Positions 21,358-34,618 of a stretch of 64,000 nt of DNA are shown here, piece by piece; position 1 is the first letter of the stretch, and each line of letters begins with the position of its first letter. Origin of the DNA: Stratiolaelaps scimitus (lineage: Eukaryota > Arthropoda > Arachnida > Mesostigmata > Laelapidae); the NCBI GenBank assembly GCA_019614645.1, contig JABWDB010000072.1, positions 930,001-994,000 of the forward strand, in the 5' to 3' direction. Under the pieces are notes generated by a model that worked only from the letters and a program-made list of their open reading frames with translations, was not told the DNA's origin and searched no databases. The position numbers and the translations under genes were made by a program.

Positions 21358-24300
21358 CTGTTCAACATACGGAAAACATTAATTAACGTTGCTCTCTAGT
21401 GGTTTTGTGCATCCGTCATTTTGACATTAAATACTCAATTCGTTTTCGTTTAAAGGTTGCCGCAATGCGCCTATACTTGGTCATCTCTTGTTAAGCGTGT
21501 CCTCGTGCTTTTCTGAGAGCACAAAGCCCCCAAATATACGTGGTTTTGACAACAGATCTGCATTAGTCCGTATAAATTTAGTTCACGTCCATGTGACTGC
21601 CCACAATAATGATCACATTGGGGTAGAGGCCGTTGGTATGCTCGCAGTTTTTTTAGTTAATATACTCAAACAGATTATAGTTTGAGATGGATTATATGGG
21701 CTCGCTTTTAAACATGCCCAACAAGACTATTATAACGTTTAATATATTACCATCGATAAATCGTTCGATCTGATGCAGCCCTTCTGCAGCGTTAGGTGAG
21801 GCCAGCATCTTTCTGGAGATGTGCATGAAGAGATTGGGCATTGCCCTTACACCTTTTAGGCGTAGTTGGAGAAATCGAGAGCCTTTCGCAACATCACATG
21901 CAGGCGATGCAGTTTGTCTGATTGATACGCGTCGAGGTAAGCTTCCTCAGTAAGGTCTATGTGGTAGAAAAGGCGACATCAGTCGACGAAGTGTCCAATT
22001 TGTGTGCTACTAAGAGCACTACCAGCGCTCCCACTACACAGATACTGGCGGGGAACACCACTACACCTATTCGGTGCGGGCTCTGGTTGCGTCTGAACTT
22101 CACATGTTCATTCTGTTTGATCCGACACCCGCCCCCCTTCCTTTCCAACTCCCTCCGGTCCGCCCGTCCATCCTCAGGCAGCTCCATCTAAACCCATGTG
22201 CTGTTCTTATTTCGTTGCCTTCGTTACTCTTTCTTCCCTGTAACTTGTCTCCTCGGCAGCCATTCCCGACCTCTCGGATCTTCAACACAACGCTCTGACT
22301 TTCTCTCCCGCTCTATTCCTCTTGAGCGGTTGTCGCACCTATGCCGGTATCGAATCGTCGCGGCCTAGTGGGGGCTGCCACCTCCTACGCGACAGGACAG
22401 ACATAGTGGCCGGTTTTCGTTGGGGCGGCGACATCCTCTGGCCCATACCCCGCTGGCTGCGTAGTGGCAAATAGGAGCTGGGGGTACTGGGGCTAGACAA
22501 CGGGGATAGAACGATTGGCCCGTTCCTCTCGATTGTTCCCCAGGGACGAGTGATGGGCCAACAAGAGAAAAGACATTTGAAGAACGGAGTGCTTGAAGGG
22601 GATAGACGGAACCATAGGATGTGGTGGCCAGGGGAGGAGGTGGTCCTAGTCGTGCCGGTGGTAGAGGCAACGGTGCCCTGCCGGCCTGTCTCGATGGGTG
22701 GGCCTGAATTGGCTAAGGATCTCCCTGTGCTACCCGTGATGTAGCGGCGAACAAGAAGGGCCAATCCACCAAGATGGATGGCAGCAAAGGCAGCGGCTGT
22801 AACAGCCGACGAAGCAGCCGATGATGACGTCCGATGATTACAACCGGGCTGCCGTCGTCGGCCTGATGCCTTCGTTTGTTCGCACCTTCAGAAACATCAC
22901 AACGAACAAGGCCAACTCGAAATCCCAGCGTCGACCAATGATAATAACCCGATGGTGCCCGCCGCCAGGATCATACATAGCCTATAACCAAAGAAAAACA
23001 TTTTGGCGAACACAAGGAAAATCTAAGGAGCTTGGACACATGTACTCGCAAGTTCTACAATAGTCTATGAGGTAATTTATCGATTACTACTCACTACCGG
23101 ATACCATGATAAAATGCCGAAATTGTACCACTTAGGATGCAGTTTAAAATAGTGTTGAATAAATACACTTTATCTATCTGAGCTTTTCGCACGTCCAGCA
23201 AGCGATTCTCCAAATCCAGCCCGTCTGCAAGTATGTCGTTCGTTGACTGTTTGCTGCACTACGGCTTTCTTAACATAATAACGGCCATAATTGCCCATCC
23301 CCAGCGCTTTGCCCTCGGCTCAGAGTGTCACCGTTTATCCGCTTGCTCTGCTTTGACTAGACAGCCCATATGTGTACCTCCTTTTTCTCTCTCGCGAGTG
23401 GGTGCCGGGAGGTGGGCATTGCTACCGGTCGCGGCGAACATCACTTGCGCCGAACCACCGCAATCAGGAGTGCTACCTCCGTCGCTAATTAAGCCACGGA
23501 AAGGGGGGAAAGCAGGCCTTCGATTTGCGAGAGCGAAGAGAGACGAAGCCACACTTTTCCTTGATTATTAGCAACCGCCTGACAGGATCCGTCCGGGCAG
23601 TTATCGCACAAGACTGTCGAGTCAGATTGCCAAGTTAGAGATATGGCATAGTGAGCAGCAGCTGATAAGAGCCACATGAGACTCTGAACAAGCACGACCC
23701 AACGGAACAAGTGGCTAGGAAGATGGATAAAGCGGAGAAAAAAACGAAACGCATGTGGTGCGATACGAAGGGCTGGATGGGGTGAAGTAGCAGCCTAAGG
23801 ACAAGCAGATAGAGCCAGGACTAACAACACAGTAACAAGAAATACAGAAGACGATGAGCGTTCGTCAGAGCCCAGAGGATCGAGTAGATGTCTGTTCAAG
23901 CTCACTGGTAGAAATTGGTCAGTATGAACAATGCGAGATGGCATGATAATGGCAAAAAAGGGATTGTAAACGTAGTGCTTAGTAGCTCTAAGGAGGACAT
24001 TCGATAGGGGAGTAGGGGGTTACACGTTCTGCAGCTTCAATCTCTTTTCTTCCAGTCGCAACGGGCCTAGTCGGCCCTTTTTCTCGTACTCATCTTCCTC
24101 AGCTTCATCTTAGAGCTCGCTTGTTGGTGAGGATTTGACTGCTGGCGACGACGGATACTCCTGTCACTCCCGCGCTTGCTGTTGGCGGTGCCGCTGCCTA
24201 AGGATTTGACCCTTATCCTGTTCCTCCGGTGCACACTTGAGCCGACCCTTCGTAAGTGGGACCTTATCAAGATGAATCCTCGGCCCCCATTTGGGACGAG

Positions 24301-27300
24301 GCGATAAGTCTAATACGGCGAACAGTGGCAAAAGGGAAAAAGCCAGCCCGACAGAGGCACGTCTCCTCAGGTATCTTTACAAATGGTTCCCGAGATTACT
24401 GTTGGGCGACTTTGGAACGATCCGAATCGAGACATGCTTGTGTAGGCGAGCCGGCGGCCGTGCCCTCTGTCCTGTTCATTATGTATGTATGTCTGCCGAA
24501 CTGGCTCTCCACCTTTGAAGTAGTGAAGTCTTTTCAAACAGTTAAATCTTGGCACACGAATAGCCCTTACCACAGAGACCCATACGCTAAACTGCACGTC
24601 TCACCCCACCAAGGTATAGCGTACAGCAAATCAGGAAACAAGCATTATATCTATTATATATAGCACAATGAATATATTTCATATCACGTAAGCACAACGC
24701 TTTAACAAACACGAGCGGCACAGATGAGACTAATAAAGAGGAGAATACACCAGGGACTAACCGGTGATACTAGTTATTTTCCCAATCTGATTTTCACCAT
24801 CATATCGTCCATATCTACCTATTTTATTGATCGCTAGGGGTTTGCTGCAACGCTATGTACAATATCTAAATGTAAGAGTTAAGAAGGGCAACGTACACTT
24901 TGTGTTTCGCACGCCATTGTTTAACCCGTGGTCCGCCGAGGCTCGAGTTCCTGAAATGGACGCAAGCACAATGAACAAACGTTAGTGGAGTGCACTTCGT
25001 CATTTTTTTTCCTATTTTTCCACGTTGAGAGTTGACTTCCTCTTTCTTTAAGCTCTCAGGCCGTTATTCCTCCTGTCGTAAGCTGAAGAGTTCACTAACC
25101 CACCCTAGTCCCACGCCTGCTACTCCCTAGCCGTCGATCGCTACGGACGTGACCTGAAGTCAGGATTTTTAATATTTTCATCTCGAACCAACCTCATTGT
25201 TGTGAGCACGACGAGCTAACACACACACGCTCACGCACACAATGATATTTTTGGGATGTACGTACGTTTGTCAAAGGAGTTCGACTTAAGGCCTTTTTTT
25301 GTTTTAGTGTCTTCGGTCTGTAAGGCCACTAAAAAACTGAGTGTACGCAATCAAATCTATACTGTGCTGTACCGTATGTACATAAGACATCCATAAATAA
25401 GCCTATCTAGTAAATGCGTAGTGTACTAGTAGTATATTTATATGCATATATGCATATATTATATATATAGTATCCATACTAATTTCTTGGCCGGCGATTT
25501 TCACTTTCACAGCACCCATTGTGCTCTGAGACTATATCACTGTACTATTTGTGTAACGTCGACGTTTAGCAAGCGTATGTTAGGTTTTGAATCGTTAAAT
25601 AACAGTGGTGTCGTCTAAACGGAGTGAGCGCTATGAATGTCTAAAATGCAAGTATTTCCTACGGGCCTATTCTCAGGCAGTCATTCACACACACACGCGT
25701 CATACGAAGAATAGTGAAAACCCTAAGCCTAAGGCCCAGTCTCACTGGCCCATTCTCGTTTTCGTAGTCTGCCAAAGACAAGTGACAAATCCCAGACAAC
25801 CATGGACTCAGGGGCGGGCAGGTGGGCCGAATTGAACGGGGATTTCACAACGGGGTGACGATCCCAACGGCGGCCAACCCGAGCCACCGGATAGAAGAGG
25901 GATGTACGAAGCCGTACAGCCGAAGAGATGGCTAATTCCTGGATGGCGTGATATCCGCAGGCCAATCCCAGTCCCAGAGCTGTTCGTCGTTTTCGAGGGC
26001 GATACTTTACCACTTCTCGTATTTGTTAGTAGTACGAACGCCCACTCAGAGCAGTGATCTGTACCTCTGCCGGTCAGCATGCTCCACATTCGAATGAAGC
26101 ATAGTAGTTCATCCATGCAAGGGCAGTCGTCTAGAAATAATGCAAAGTGTCGCCACTATGCCGCAAGTGCCTACCTCCTGCTGTAGATGAACGCCCACCC
26201 GGTTACCAATATATGTAGCTGACTGCGACCTGATTAACCAAGGGAATCTTGCAATACGTCTTTTACTGGTTCTTTTTTTTTTCCTGAGCCGCTAAGTGAA
26301 GAGTAGCGCAATTCGAACCTACATCTGATTTTCCAAAATGGGCTCGTCAGATTTCCGCAGCGGTTTGCATAGAGAGTCGTAGAGATAGTTGCCTATTTCT
26401 AGTAGGCTTGCATTCAATGCACGAGGGCGCGAACCGAAATTATATGCGTGCCAACACTCCGCTTGTGTAGAAACGGCTTAAAATGATCCATTATAAGCTG
26501 GAGAGCGTTGTTTGAACGGCTAACAACAGCAGTAGCCCCAGATCCCCGTTGTTTGCCACACACCTGTGCTTACCATTCATTTTCACTTGCTCGGTCCGAT
26601 CGACGGTGGCCTGTTGATGGGGGCGTGCTGAGAGAACTCGTGTAAGTGAGCCATGGGTAGATATGGGAGGCACGTATGCTATACAACAGTTTCTACGTCT
26701 TGAGACGGCATTACGGTCGTCAAAGATTACAGATGTATGTTGCATGGACGTTGAGCCAAGTTGCGCTCGATATGTGCACGGCTCGCCCGGGGCGGGGGGC
26801 GGGGGGGCTTGCGTGCTGGATGTTCTATAAGAACGTTGAACAATGGACTTGTTTATGATACTCAATCATGTAGGCAAAAAAAGACAGCTCACTACTCTGC
26901 TGGGTGAATAAAGTGATTGTACATAATGCCAGGCTAAGTAAAGGGCACAGAGATCTCTCGTAGGGACGCAAAAGGATGTGGCGGTGCATTATGCCGAAAT
27001 ATATAAATCGAACTTACTTTGAAAATCGTGTGTACATACTGTTATATCAAGTGTTACTACCCTAGGCATGACACATTCGAAAAAGACGATCGAAGCCAAC
27101 TCAGTGACGTTTAGCCGATCACACAGAATAGAGACAATATAAAAATTTTGATCTCAACCATAGATAGTTCCATGGTTAGTCACCCGAAATCCTTTTCTCA
27201 AATCGCTGCACGATTTTCTCAGGACGCCCATAGTTGTAGTGATCAAAAATCATACATGTGTGATCTGTACATAAATTATGCCGCCATCATAATTATTGTT

Positions 27301-28370
27301 ATTATTACAAAGAGATTAAGGAAAACGCACTCAATAAGCTGTGATGTGGCACTGCTCTTGTACGAGTGTAATAAGCAGCAAACGATTATCGTCTGTCAAT
27401 AAATCAATAGTTGTCAAGTACAACGTTTGAGCCATCTTGGGGCAGAACAAACACGTTTCTAATATTTGTAATCATTAGTAATTATACCACGAGTAGTAGT
27501 CGACGGATTTTCGGGGACCAGCTGCTTTGATTGTTCACTTGTCAGCCAAACAGTCAATCTTTAATACAAGCATTCAGTAAAACTTGTCCGTAATATGTGT
27601 TCTTCTTGTCTTGGACAATAATTGTTTAACATTCACATTTGTAAACTTTCGAGTGGACAATTCGTATATTGTCAACAAACGCTATATGGCATGATGTGAT
27701 TTTCTCTGTTTATCGAGTATATTAGCACAATTGAGGAACAGAAATTCCAAGTTGCCCCGATATCGCCGAGAATGCCCAAATTTCAAACAGGCATATCTAT
27801 GGCTGTATCCTTGATAGCGTGTATATTCTCTATTATTATGACAACTATTTATCGACACCACGACTACTAGCACAATCAATAAATCAAATATGGTGTTCCA
27901 TCAGAAAAAAAAATGCTTAAAAAGGCTCGGCCATCTTGAGTTTGTCCCTATTCTCACTACAAAAAAATCTACCACTTGTGTTTGCCATCATCCATCTGTC
28001 CAGAACACAGAAGATTTCAGGTGATCACAAATACACAGAGATCTACACAACGCTGCGCGTACGCCAGAGTCGCTATCCGTCACCCCCAAGCAGCCCCCTA
28101 CAGTTCGAATGGGGCTGACTCTTCTTGTACCATCAAAGTCAAGTTGAACGCTCTGTTTGTTGTTCACCGCGGCGTATCTCTGTCACATGTCTGTTTCTTC
28201 CTCAATGGGTCGCTCTGTGAGTGTGGGGTGCTTGTGCACATGAGCTTATTATGGAGAATAGGCCATTCGGTAGTTGATAGCACAGTTGCGCGGCTATTTG
28301 CCTTGTTCGTCTAGGTGCTGCTGCTGATGCGGCGGGCCTTACGAGTCAGTCTAAAGGGACAGTTTAAGAT

Positions 28371-28391
28371 CTGCTGCTGCTGCTGCTGCTG
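28371..28391. repeat. (CTG)7 trinucleotide repeat
   Basis: Seven uninterrupted CTG units. Confidence 0.95.
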
Positions 28392-28879
28392 GGCAATTTG
28401 AATTTGTGGCTGTTCAATTGCCGCTGGCGTCTCTCGACTCGTTTCGTTCATACTGGGCATTGCCATCAACATTTGCATCAGCCGGGTGCGAGCGTATGGC
28501 CCACCGCTATGAATTTCAACTGGCCAAGAGGCCACTCAGCCGGGAAACGACTGTACAAAGGGAGGGCGAATGGTCTTATTATATTATGTGTACTACGTGT
28601 ATTATCACCTTATGGCGCTCGTTTTCTGATCTTCTATATCCATAGCTATATTTTGCGCTCAGCAATATAGCAATAAGAATAATAATAATGGAAACCTTTA
28701 GCCACACGCATTACGTTATTCTCTACGCAGACCGAGCGACTCGAACACCTTTGATCAATGACAGCCTCTGCTGCTCGCCATTCAGTATCTGTTCATTCAT
28801 TGCTTGTCCCAATAAATCGTGATAAAGCTCGAGTTTAATAGCTCATTTTGGTCAGTTTAGTTGCTGGATTATATGCCAT

Positions 28880-29016
28880 GACCGACCCTCAGCCAACATT
28901 TAACGTCCACCGGACTGCTTTCGGTATTGCTTCGGGTGGAGATCGAATCCATGCACATACGTGTCTCCTTCGATTGCAACGCGTACCCGAAAGCACCACG
29001 CCACCGGACTCGACAC
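28880..29016 (-). repeat. SINE copy, same subfamily as 14623-14799
   Basis: Minus strand begins GTCCGGTGGCGTGGTGC, continues with TACGCGTTGCAATCGAA and the B box GGATTCGATCTCC, then GAAGCAATACCGAAAGC and the tail GGCTGAGGGTCGGTC. It aligns by eye with the plus-strand copy at 14623-14799 over its length. Confidence 0.8.
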
Positions 29017-31465
29017 GCGACTGTGTGATTGCTTGAACACTCTTCGAGGCTGGCCTTTCATCGGTAGCACAGGTCGGTTCGGTTTCATTGAGGCCAAAAA
29101 ATTTTCGAGGGACAGGAGCGTCGGGCAAGCAAGCCAGAGGTGGTTGCAGTTTGGCGCAGCCAGTTGCCCTCCTAAAGGTATCCAAGTAATCTCCCATCCC
29201 TCGTATATCTTGCTAATCAAATTGTCTCAAATAAGGATTTCGCCTGTCTTTTTGTTTGCTCACACAAGCAAACAACTGTGAGCATAAACATCAGTCGGAT
29301 AGATGCGTGCATAGAGTGCTCACTTCAAATTATATAGATATGGGTTGGATGTACGGCCCAGCGAAAAACGGCTTTAGACTTAGCACATTATTCGACAAAA
29401 TAACGCACTAAAAACTATATAGGATTAAGCTACCAGAAGTGATTATAGAAATCATAAGTCGAATTCATTAAGAGAACTAGTGGTAATTACCTGTCCACTA
29501 CGAGTATTGTACATTCCTTAGGAAGCTAATAGGAGACATTCTTTTAGGTCGTTATAGAAGCGCATTGCAGTCGAGCCATCGTTACACTTGTCACTCTAAT
29601 GGTTGACTCACGCAACGTTCAGGTGTACAATTTGTCTATAACAAATATTTAGCTACTTCTCATTGGCCGGCTCGGCCGTAACGATCATGCGTTTATCGTC
29701 AAGAACTGGAAGAGAAGTGCGTACGGTAGCAAACGGCTTTTATAATATCATGGTTTAGACACCTCGCGCGAAGCATGCTATATAATTTCTGTTCTTAGCG
29801 ATTTGCTAATGTGGGGTACTCGTGAAATTTGTAAACAGCAAAGGCACAGTAAATACCGCCTTGCCACAACTGCACTTGACTACTCTCTGAGATAATGCGC
29901 TTGAAAATATGGTTGTCCATGTGTCGTCCGTCGGACCCGAGGTGTTTCCGTTCAGCAGACGCTTTGCTCAGCCGAACAGCTAAAACTCTATGGCTACGCT
30001 GAGGAGTGTACCACAAGAATCTATACCGAAGCTATCGTTTGCTTGGGCAACCATAGCCTAGACCACAGCCTCAAGCTACAGCCTATGATTATTATCTCGA
30101 ACCTCGTAGGGGAAGGGGAAGCTTTCTGCGCTCGCAAGCTCTATACACGATGAAGCGTCGGGGAGGGAGTTGGCCAACCACATTTCACCCGCTCGCCAGA
30201 CCCATTGAGTGGCCTATTCTCCACTTGTCCACCTAAATACCCAGGATCGGCATGGGCACGCCCTGTCTCTCTGCACAGCTCCCACCTGAGGGCCACACGA
30301 ACGACACAGCGGTGGTTAGCGGGAAAACACAGCCAAATCGACCACTCGACACAGTACTGCTCCTACTCCTACAACCACCACCACCATCAGCAGCAGTAGC
30401 AGTAGCATCGCGACTACTATCAACAGACCATGGGCACCACCGTAGACAGTGCCAATCCTGCTATTGTGAGGGGTAGCAACATTTTGCTTCTCGAGGCAGT
30501 GGCGGCTGTGTGTGCGACGCTGTTGAAAGGGCTACTCCAGCATCGATTGCTGGACTGGCCCTATTCTCCACTCTGTGTTGCCCCGACCCTCGACGCAGCA
30601 AGGTCTACTCAACGCATATTCGCCTATTGCTATTTCATGTACAGCATCCATCCCTCGATACCATCTTGTGCGTGTCTTTGACAGCACGTAGCAGCACACT
30701 GCTTTTGTCCAATCGATATTGATCTCTTCGAGATGGAAACATTCAGCGATCTGACGACAGCGCTGACGCCGGCATTCATCCATGTCGATAGTAGAAGAGC
30801 TATCTTTGAAAGCAGGCATCAATTTGAGGCTGCCAATTAGGATGACGATCATTATTATCATATTGTCTTTATTCTTACTATGACTTTCTTAGAAATTGTC
30901 ATAGTAAATTGCATTGTGCATATGTACATCATGTAAAGTCCCACGCATGATAAAGATGCTGGTTGAAGCAAATATTATAAATTCCAACAGTTATTAGAAA
31001 ATAAAATATTCGCAAGGTGAATATCATTGAACAACTGTGTAGCTGTACATGTTGACATATATATTCAAAAAATTGGAAAGGTTGTACCGTAGAGAGAAGG
31101 TGAAAGACTTCGAGCTTCCATGGCCTTCCTCGAGGTTGGAAACTACCCACGAACAGTTAGACGACTGTTGTTTTTAAAAATTTGCTATTGCCTTTTACTT
31201 TTAAAAATAAATTCTGCTCCAGTTTCTTCTTGGGTACACTTTTGAGACGCAAACTACTCGTAGGGCAATTAACGTCTATAGAGCGACGTTACTTATGATG
31301 AAATGCGAGGTCCATTGCAGTAGTAAAAGCCACACAAATTTGTTGTTTGTTATCATTCGCCTTCATCGCGTCATCCTCTCCTCACGTCTCCTACTTTTTA
31401 ACAATTAGTTCCAGTACATACTATCTGGAGGGGATCAGCTCTCTTTCTCTCTGCTTTCAGCACTT

Positions 31466-31753
31466 TCAAACTACGGGTACTTTCAAACTTTCGATAGTTC
31501 CCAATTTAAGACATTCGTGACCCATCCCGTTCCAGCCATTTGAACCCATCTCTATTCGATGTCTTGCTGCTTTGCTTATTCCAGCCAAGGATTCGGAGGG
31601 CTTGAGCCTTTCATGCGTCGCAGAATCAAACCACTTCCCCCAACAGTTACGATACCAAGCGTCCGTCTCCTGCAAGCCACCCCCTCCTCCGCGTTCAGCG
31701 CCGATCAGGAAAGCCATCGACATCAGCATCAATAGGGATAGCCGTGGCCGCAT
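31466..31753 (-). CDS. Small ORF with signal-peptide-like start (unconfirmed)
   Basis: A 95-codon ATG ORF. The first 19 residues, MRPRLSLLMLMSMAFLIGA, look like a secretion signal: basic start, hydrophobic core, small residues at the end. The remainder has five consecutive Gly after ERG, a Trp/Cys-containing stretch (WYRNCWGKWFD) and only two Cys, with no recognisable dibasic-flanked peptide repeats. I do not recognise the protein. No obvious splice sites or promoter support it, and a chance ORF of this length is possible here. It lies on the same strand as ChAT, inside the presumed intron. Confidence 0.22.
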   Translation of the reverse strand: MRPRLSLLMLMSMAFLIGAERGGGGGLQETDAWYRNCWGKWFDSATHERLKPSESLAGISKAARHRIEMGSNGWNGMGHECLKLGTIESLKVPVV

Positions 31754-31919
31754 GACCCCAACACATGGCCTCGTTTCTCATTCCGTGTTTGTCGCCCTTG
31801 TTTGTGTCGTATATCCGTCGAGTTTCTGCTCTCGGATAAGATTAAGATATTTTCGCACTCCCATTGAGGACGATGGTGACAAGAAAATCAACCAAGTTCA
31901 TTCTGGTAGCGAAATATAA

Positions 31920-32980
31920 TAGGTCGCAAGGAAGGACACCTAGTCCTGGAAAAGGAACACCTAGTCCTCGATCGGGAGGGGAAAAGCTAGTTCGGCCCAT
32001 TTACCCTAATTATTTTTGTTCTTCTTCTTTATTTGTTGCTGCTGCTGCTGTTTCTGCCGGTGCTGTGGCGACGGCGGCACCGGCGACGACTACGCCGGTT
32101 GGCTCTTTCGACATCATCGACAATCGCGATCGGAACGAAGAACTGGAACGAACGGGCGGACTGTCAGTCGAAGTGCCAGAGGGCCTCAAGCAACGGACGA
32201 ACTCAGGGAAACGGCCGTCGGGGAGGCGGGAATCGAGACAGTCAGACAGAGAAGAACATTTGTTCGTTCCGCTCATTCCTCGATGTTCGATGTTGGTTCG
32301 TCGCTGTGTCGTGTCCGCGTTGCGTTCCGTGGTGTCGTTCGCTCTCCACCATGGCTGGGTTTCCCTTTCCCTCGGTTGGAGGAGATGCCCGTGGCCCCTT
32401 GTGCGCCTTCCTCGCCGCCTCATCTTTCCCTTGGCTAACCTACCCTGCCACATAGAGGGATGTGTAAGCTCGAGCATGCGGAAACCCAGAGTGTACTCAG
32501 CGCGCCGACCCATGGCCCGACGCACCAACACACAGACAGACAGGGGACACTCACGCTCACACAGTCATATACACACGGACAGCCATCGGGTCCCTCTACT
32601 CACTCGGACGTGGCGCACTTGGCGCTGATCGCCCCCGTTCCCCACGAATCCTTAGGTCCCGCCCATTGAAGCAAGAGGCTCCGCCCTCGTCGCTTCCTCG
32701 TTTGTGCAGCGGCTTATGCTCCGTTCGACTCCCTCATAGCATTTCTCTTTGTCGTTGGGGGGGGGCTTCTTCGAGTAGCTGCTGCTGCTGCAGCAGCAGC
32801 TAAGGTTGTTGCTATTGTTGTTAGCGTCATCATTCGTTTGTTCTGTACTACACCTCACACCGGCGCTTTGCCGCTTCTCGCCCTGCCCCTTCAACTGCTG
32901 ACCGTTCATGGCGTAAGCAGCAGCGCGCGCAGCAGACTCGTTTACGTTCAAGTCACTGACTGCCTAGCGACGGCCGACCA
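31920..32980. other. GC-rich, stop-poor island
   Basis: About 1 kb in which all frames of both strands are largely open; the longest ORF, 254 codons on the plus strand from 31864, starts at TTG and has no domain I recognise. It contains a short direct repeat of ACACCTAGTCCT (about 31937-31973), CTG/GCAG trinucleotides (32778-32801, a CTG/CAG palindrome) and many CpGs. It may be a CpG-type regulatory region. Confidence 0.4.
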
Positions 32981-34587
32981 CTAGCGTTCTACGATTGCCG
33001 CTACTACCATTATTACAATGGCTGTCGTAAGGATGGGGCCGCGCGACGTAGCACGGATACGGCGTCCACACCTTCGAAGGACGGCGTTCTGAGCCGTGCA
33101 CGGTCGCAGTCTGTCCCTCCTGCAGGCTGTAAAATAGGAACGACGGCGGTGCAAGAGTTGGGGCTGGCGGGGCTACGGGTTGAACAATAGAAATGGCAGC
33201 TGCCAGTGTATTTGTTGTACGTAATCGAGTACATTGAGAGAAGGTGGTACGCCCTCCAACCTACTGCCAAGATGGTGCGGTCAACGCGCCGCGGCAAGGC
33301 AACACGAGGTGAACTCGTACGTTAGGCAACATGCGACTGGTGGCAGGTGAAAGAAATGTCACTTTGTTTTAGAATGGACTGCACGCATCAGTAACGCGTA
33401 GGCCAGCATAATAACCTGCACCGATGTGTAGCAACGTGCTCAGTGACATACGCGCACAGACTCGCAGCGCGCCGATACCCAAGTGTCTCCTGAGGGACAG
33501 CGACAGGTAGGACGAATGTCTTGAACAGAAAAACTTATGGCAAACACGAGTGGGATTACAAATACTGTTGGTGAGCGTAAAGAAGGAGTTTTATAAGTGG
33601 GAAGAATCTACTATGCAAACATTTCAAGGTCTCAAACGGGGGGGGTTTGCAATCCCTCGCCGTTCCTTGCTCGATGTTGCTAGGCTAATGTATCACACTA
33701 TCGGAAACAGTACGATAGGTATATACACAAGGAAGCAAAAACGAGCGTTTAATTTCCACGATAGTATCCTTCTAGAATTTAGCTTGCACAAGAGCACTTC
33801 TCAGAAAAATGACCTTTTTCTAGGCGCAAACCGATGGAGATAAAAAAGACCACCAGTCGCGTCCGAATATTACATCAAATGAAGAACGTGAATTATGTAT
33901 GAGGGTGAAACGTCATAGAGTAACTTAACTTACTTAGAGAGTAATAATCTGTAAAAGAGAGTAACCTCAGGAAGTAAACGGCTCGGATCATCGGCCAGTG
34001 TTGAGAACCTCAACGGATCAATCAATGCTGTTGCCTCCATACGAGAGTAACGACATCGAATGCATTAATGAGGCACGTGTATATAGAAGTCACGGATAAG
34101 TCCAGGTGATCGAACGAGTCGCTTGACAGCAGCTTTCGAATAAGAAAGCCTTGTTTTATTTCCGGTCTTATTTCGTTGCAATCAGTTAGCTGCTAATTAG
34201 CCCTTCACACCATTGACTCGAATCGAAATGTTTCTCTCCAACATGGATAAATTCAGTATGGGCAGTCCCGTCATATTGCTATCGATATCCATAGAGACTT
34301 GTCGATATCCTGCGAGCCTCCCCACGGGCAACGATGATCATTGCCTATCTCGGACAAACGCATTTACGAACGGATAAACTACTTGTTCTCTTCTCATCGC
34401 ACACCCGATGATATTAGCATCATTATTATCATCATTATTATTGAGATATTCTCGTAAAAAGTCCCATTATATCGCATATTTCATTGGTACGTTATGACTT
34501 AAGCTAATACCGTCCAGAACTAGAATTAACATTTCAATAATATATTCAACTAGGGTAATCATCTTGGGAAAAGTTGGCATCGTAATC

Positions 34588-34614
<27 letters not shown>
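34588..34614. repeat. (AT)n microsatellite
   Basis: 27 bp of uninterrupted alternating A/T. Confidence 0.95.

Positions 34615-34618
<4 letters not shown>

Noticed and set aside
22339..23030. Open minus-strand frames with Ala/Thr/Ser-rich readings
   Set aside because: Starts are non-ATG, splice sites are unconvincing and the residues are low-complexity.
24020..24112. Charged minus-strand reading DEAEEDEYEKKGRLGPLRL followed by a stop, looking like a terminal exon
   Set aside because: An in-frame TAA precedes it, no good acceptor is at its edge, and I cannot match it to a family.
26290..26400. tRNA-like GGTTCGAATTGC on the minus strand
   Set aside because: No A box at the right distance and stems do not pair; too weak even for a SINE relic.
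31864..32628. 254-codon plus-strand ORF
   Set aside because: It begins at TTG, other frames and the opposite strand are also open over the same stretch, and the residue order shows no domain. Composition explains it.
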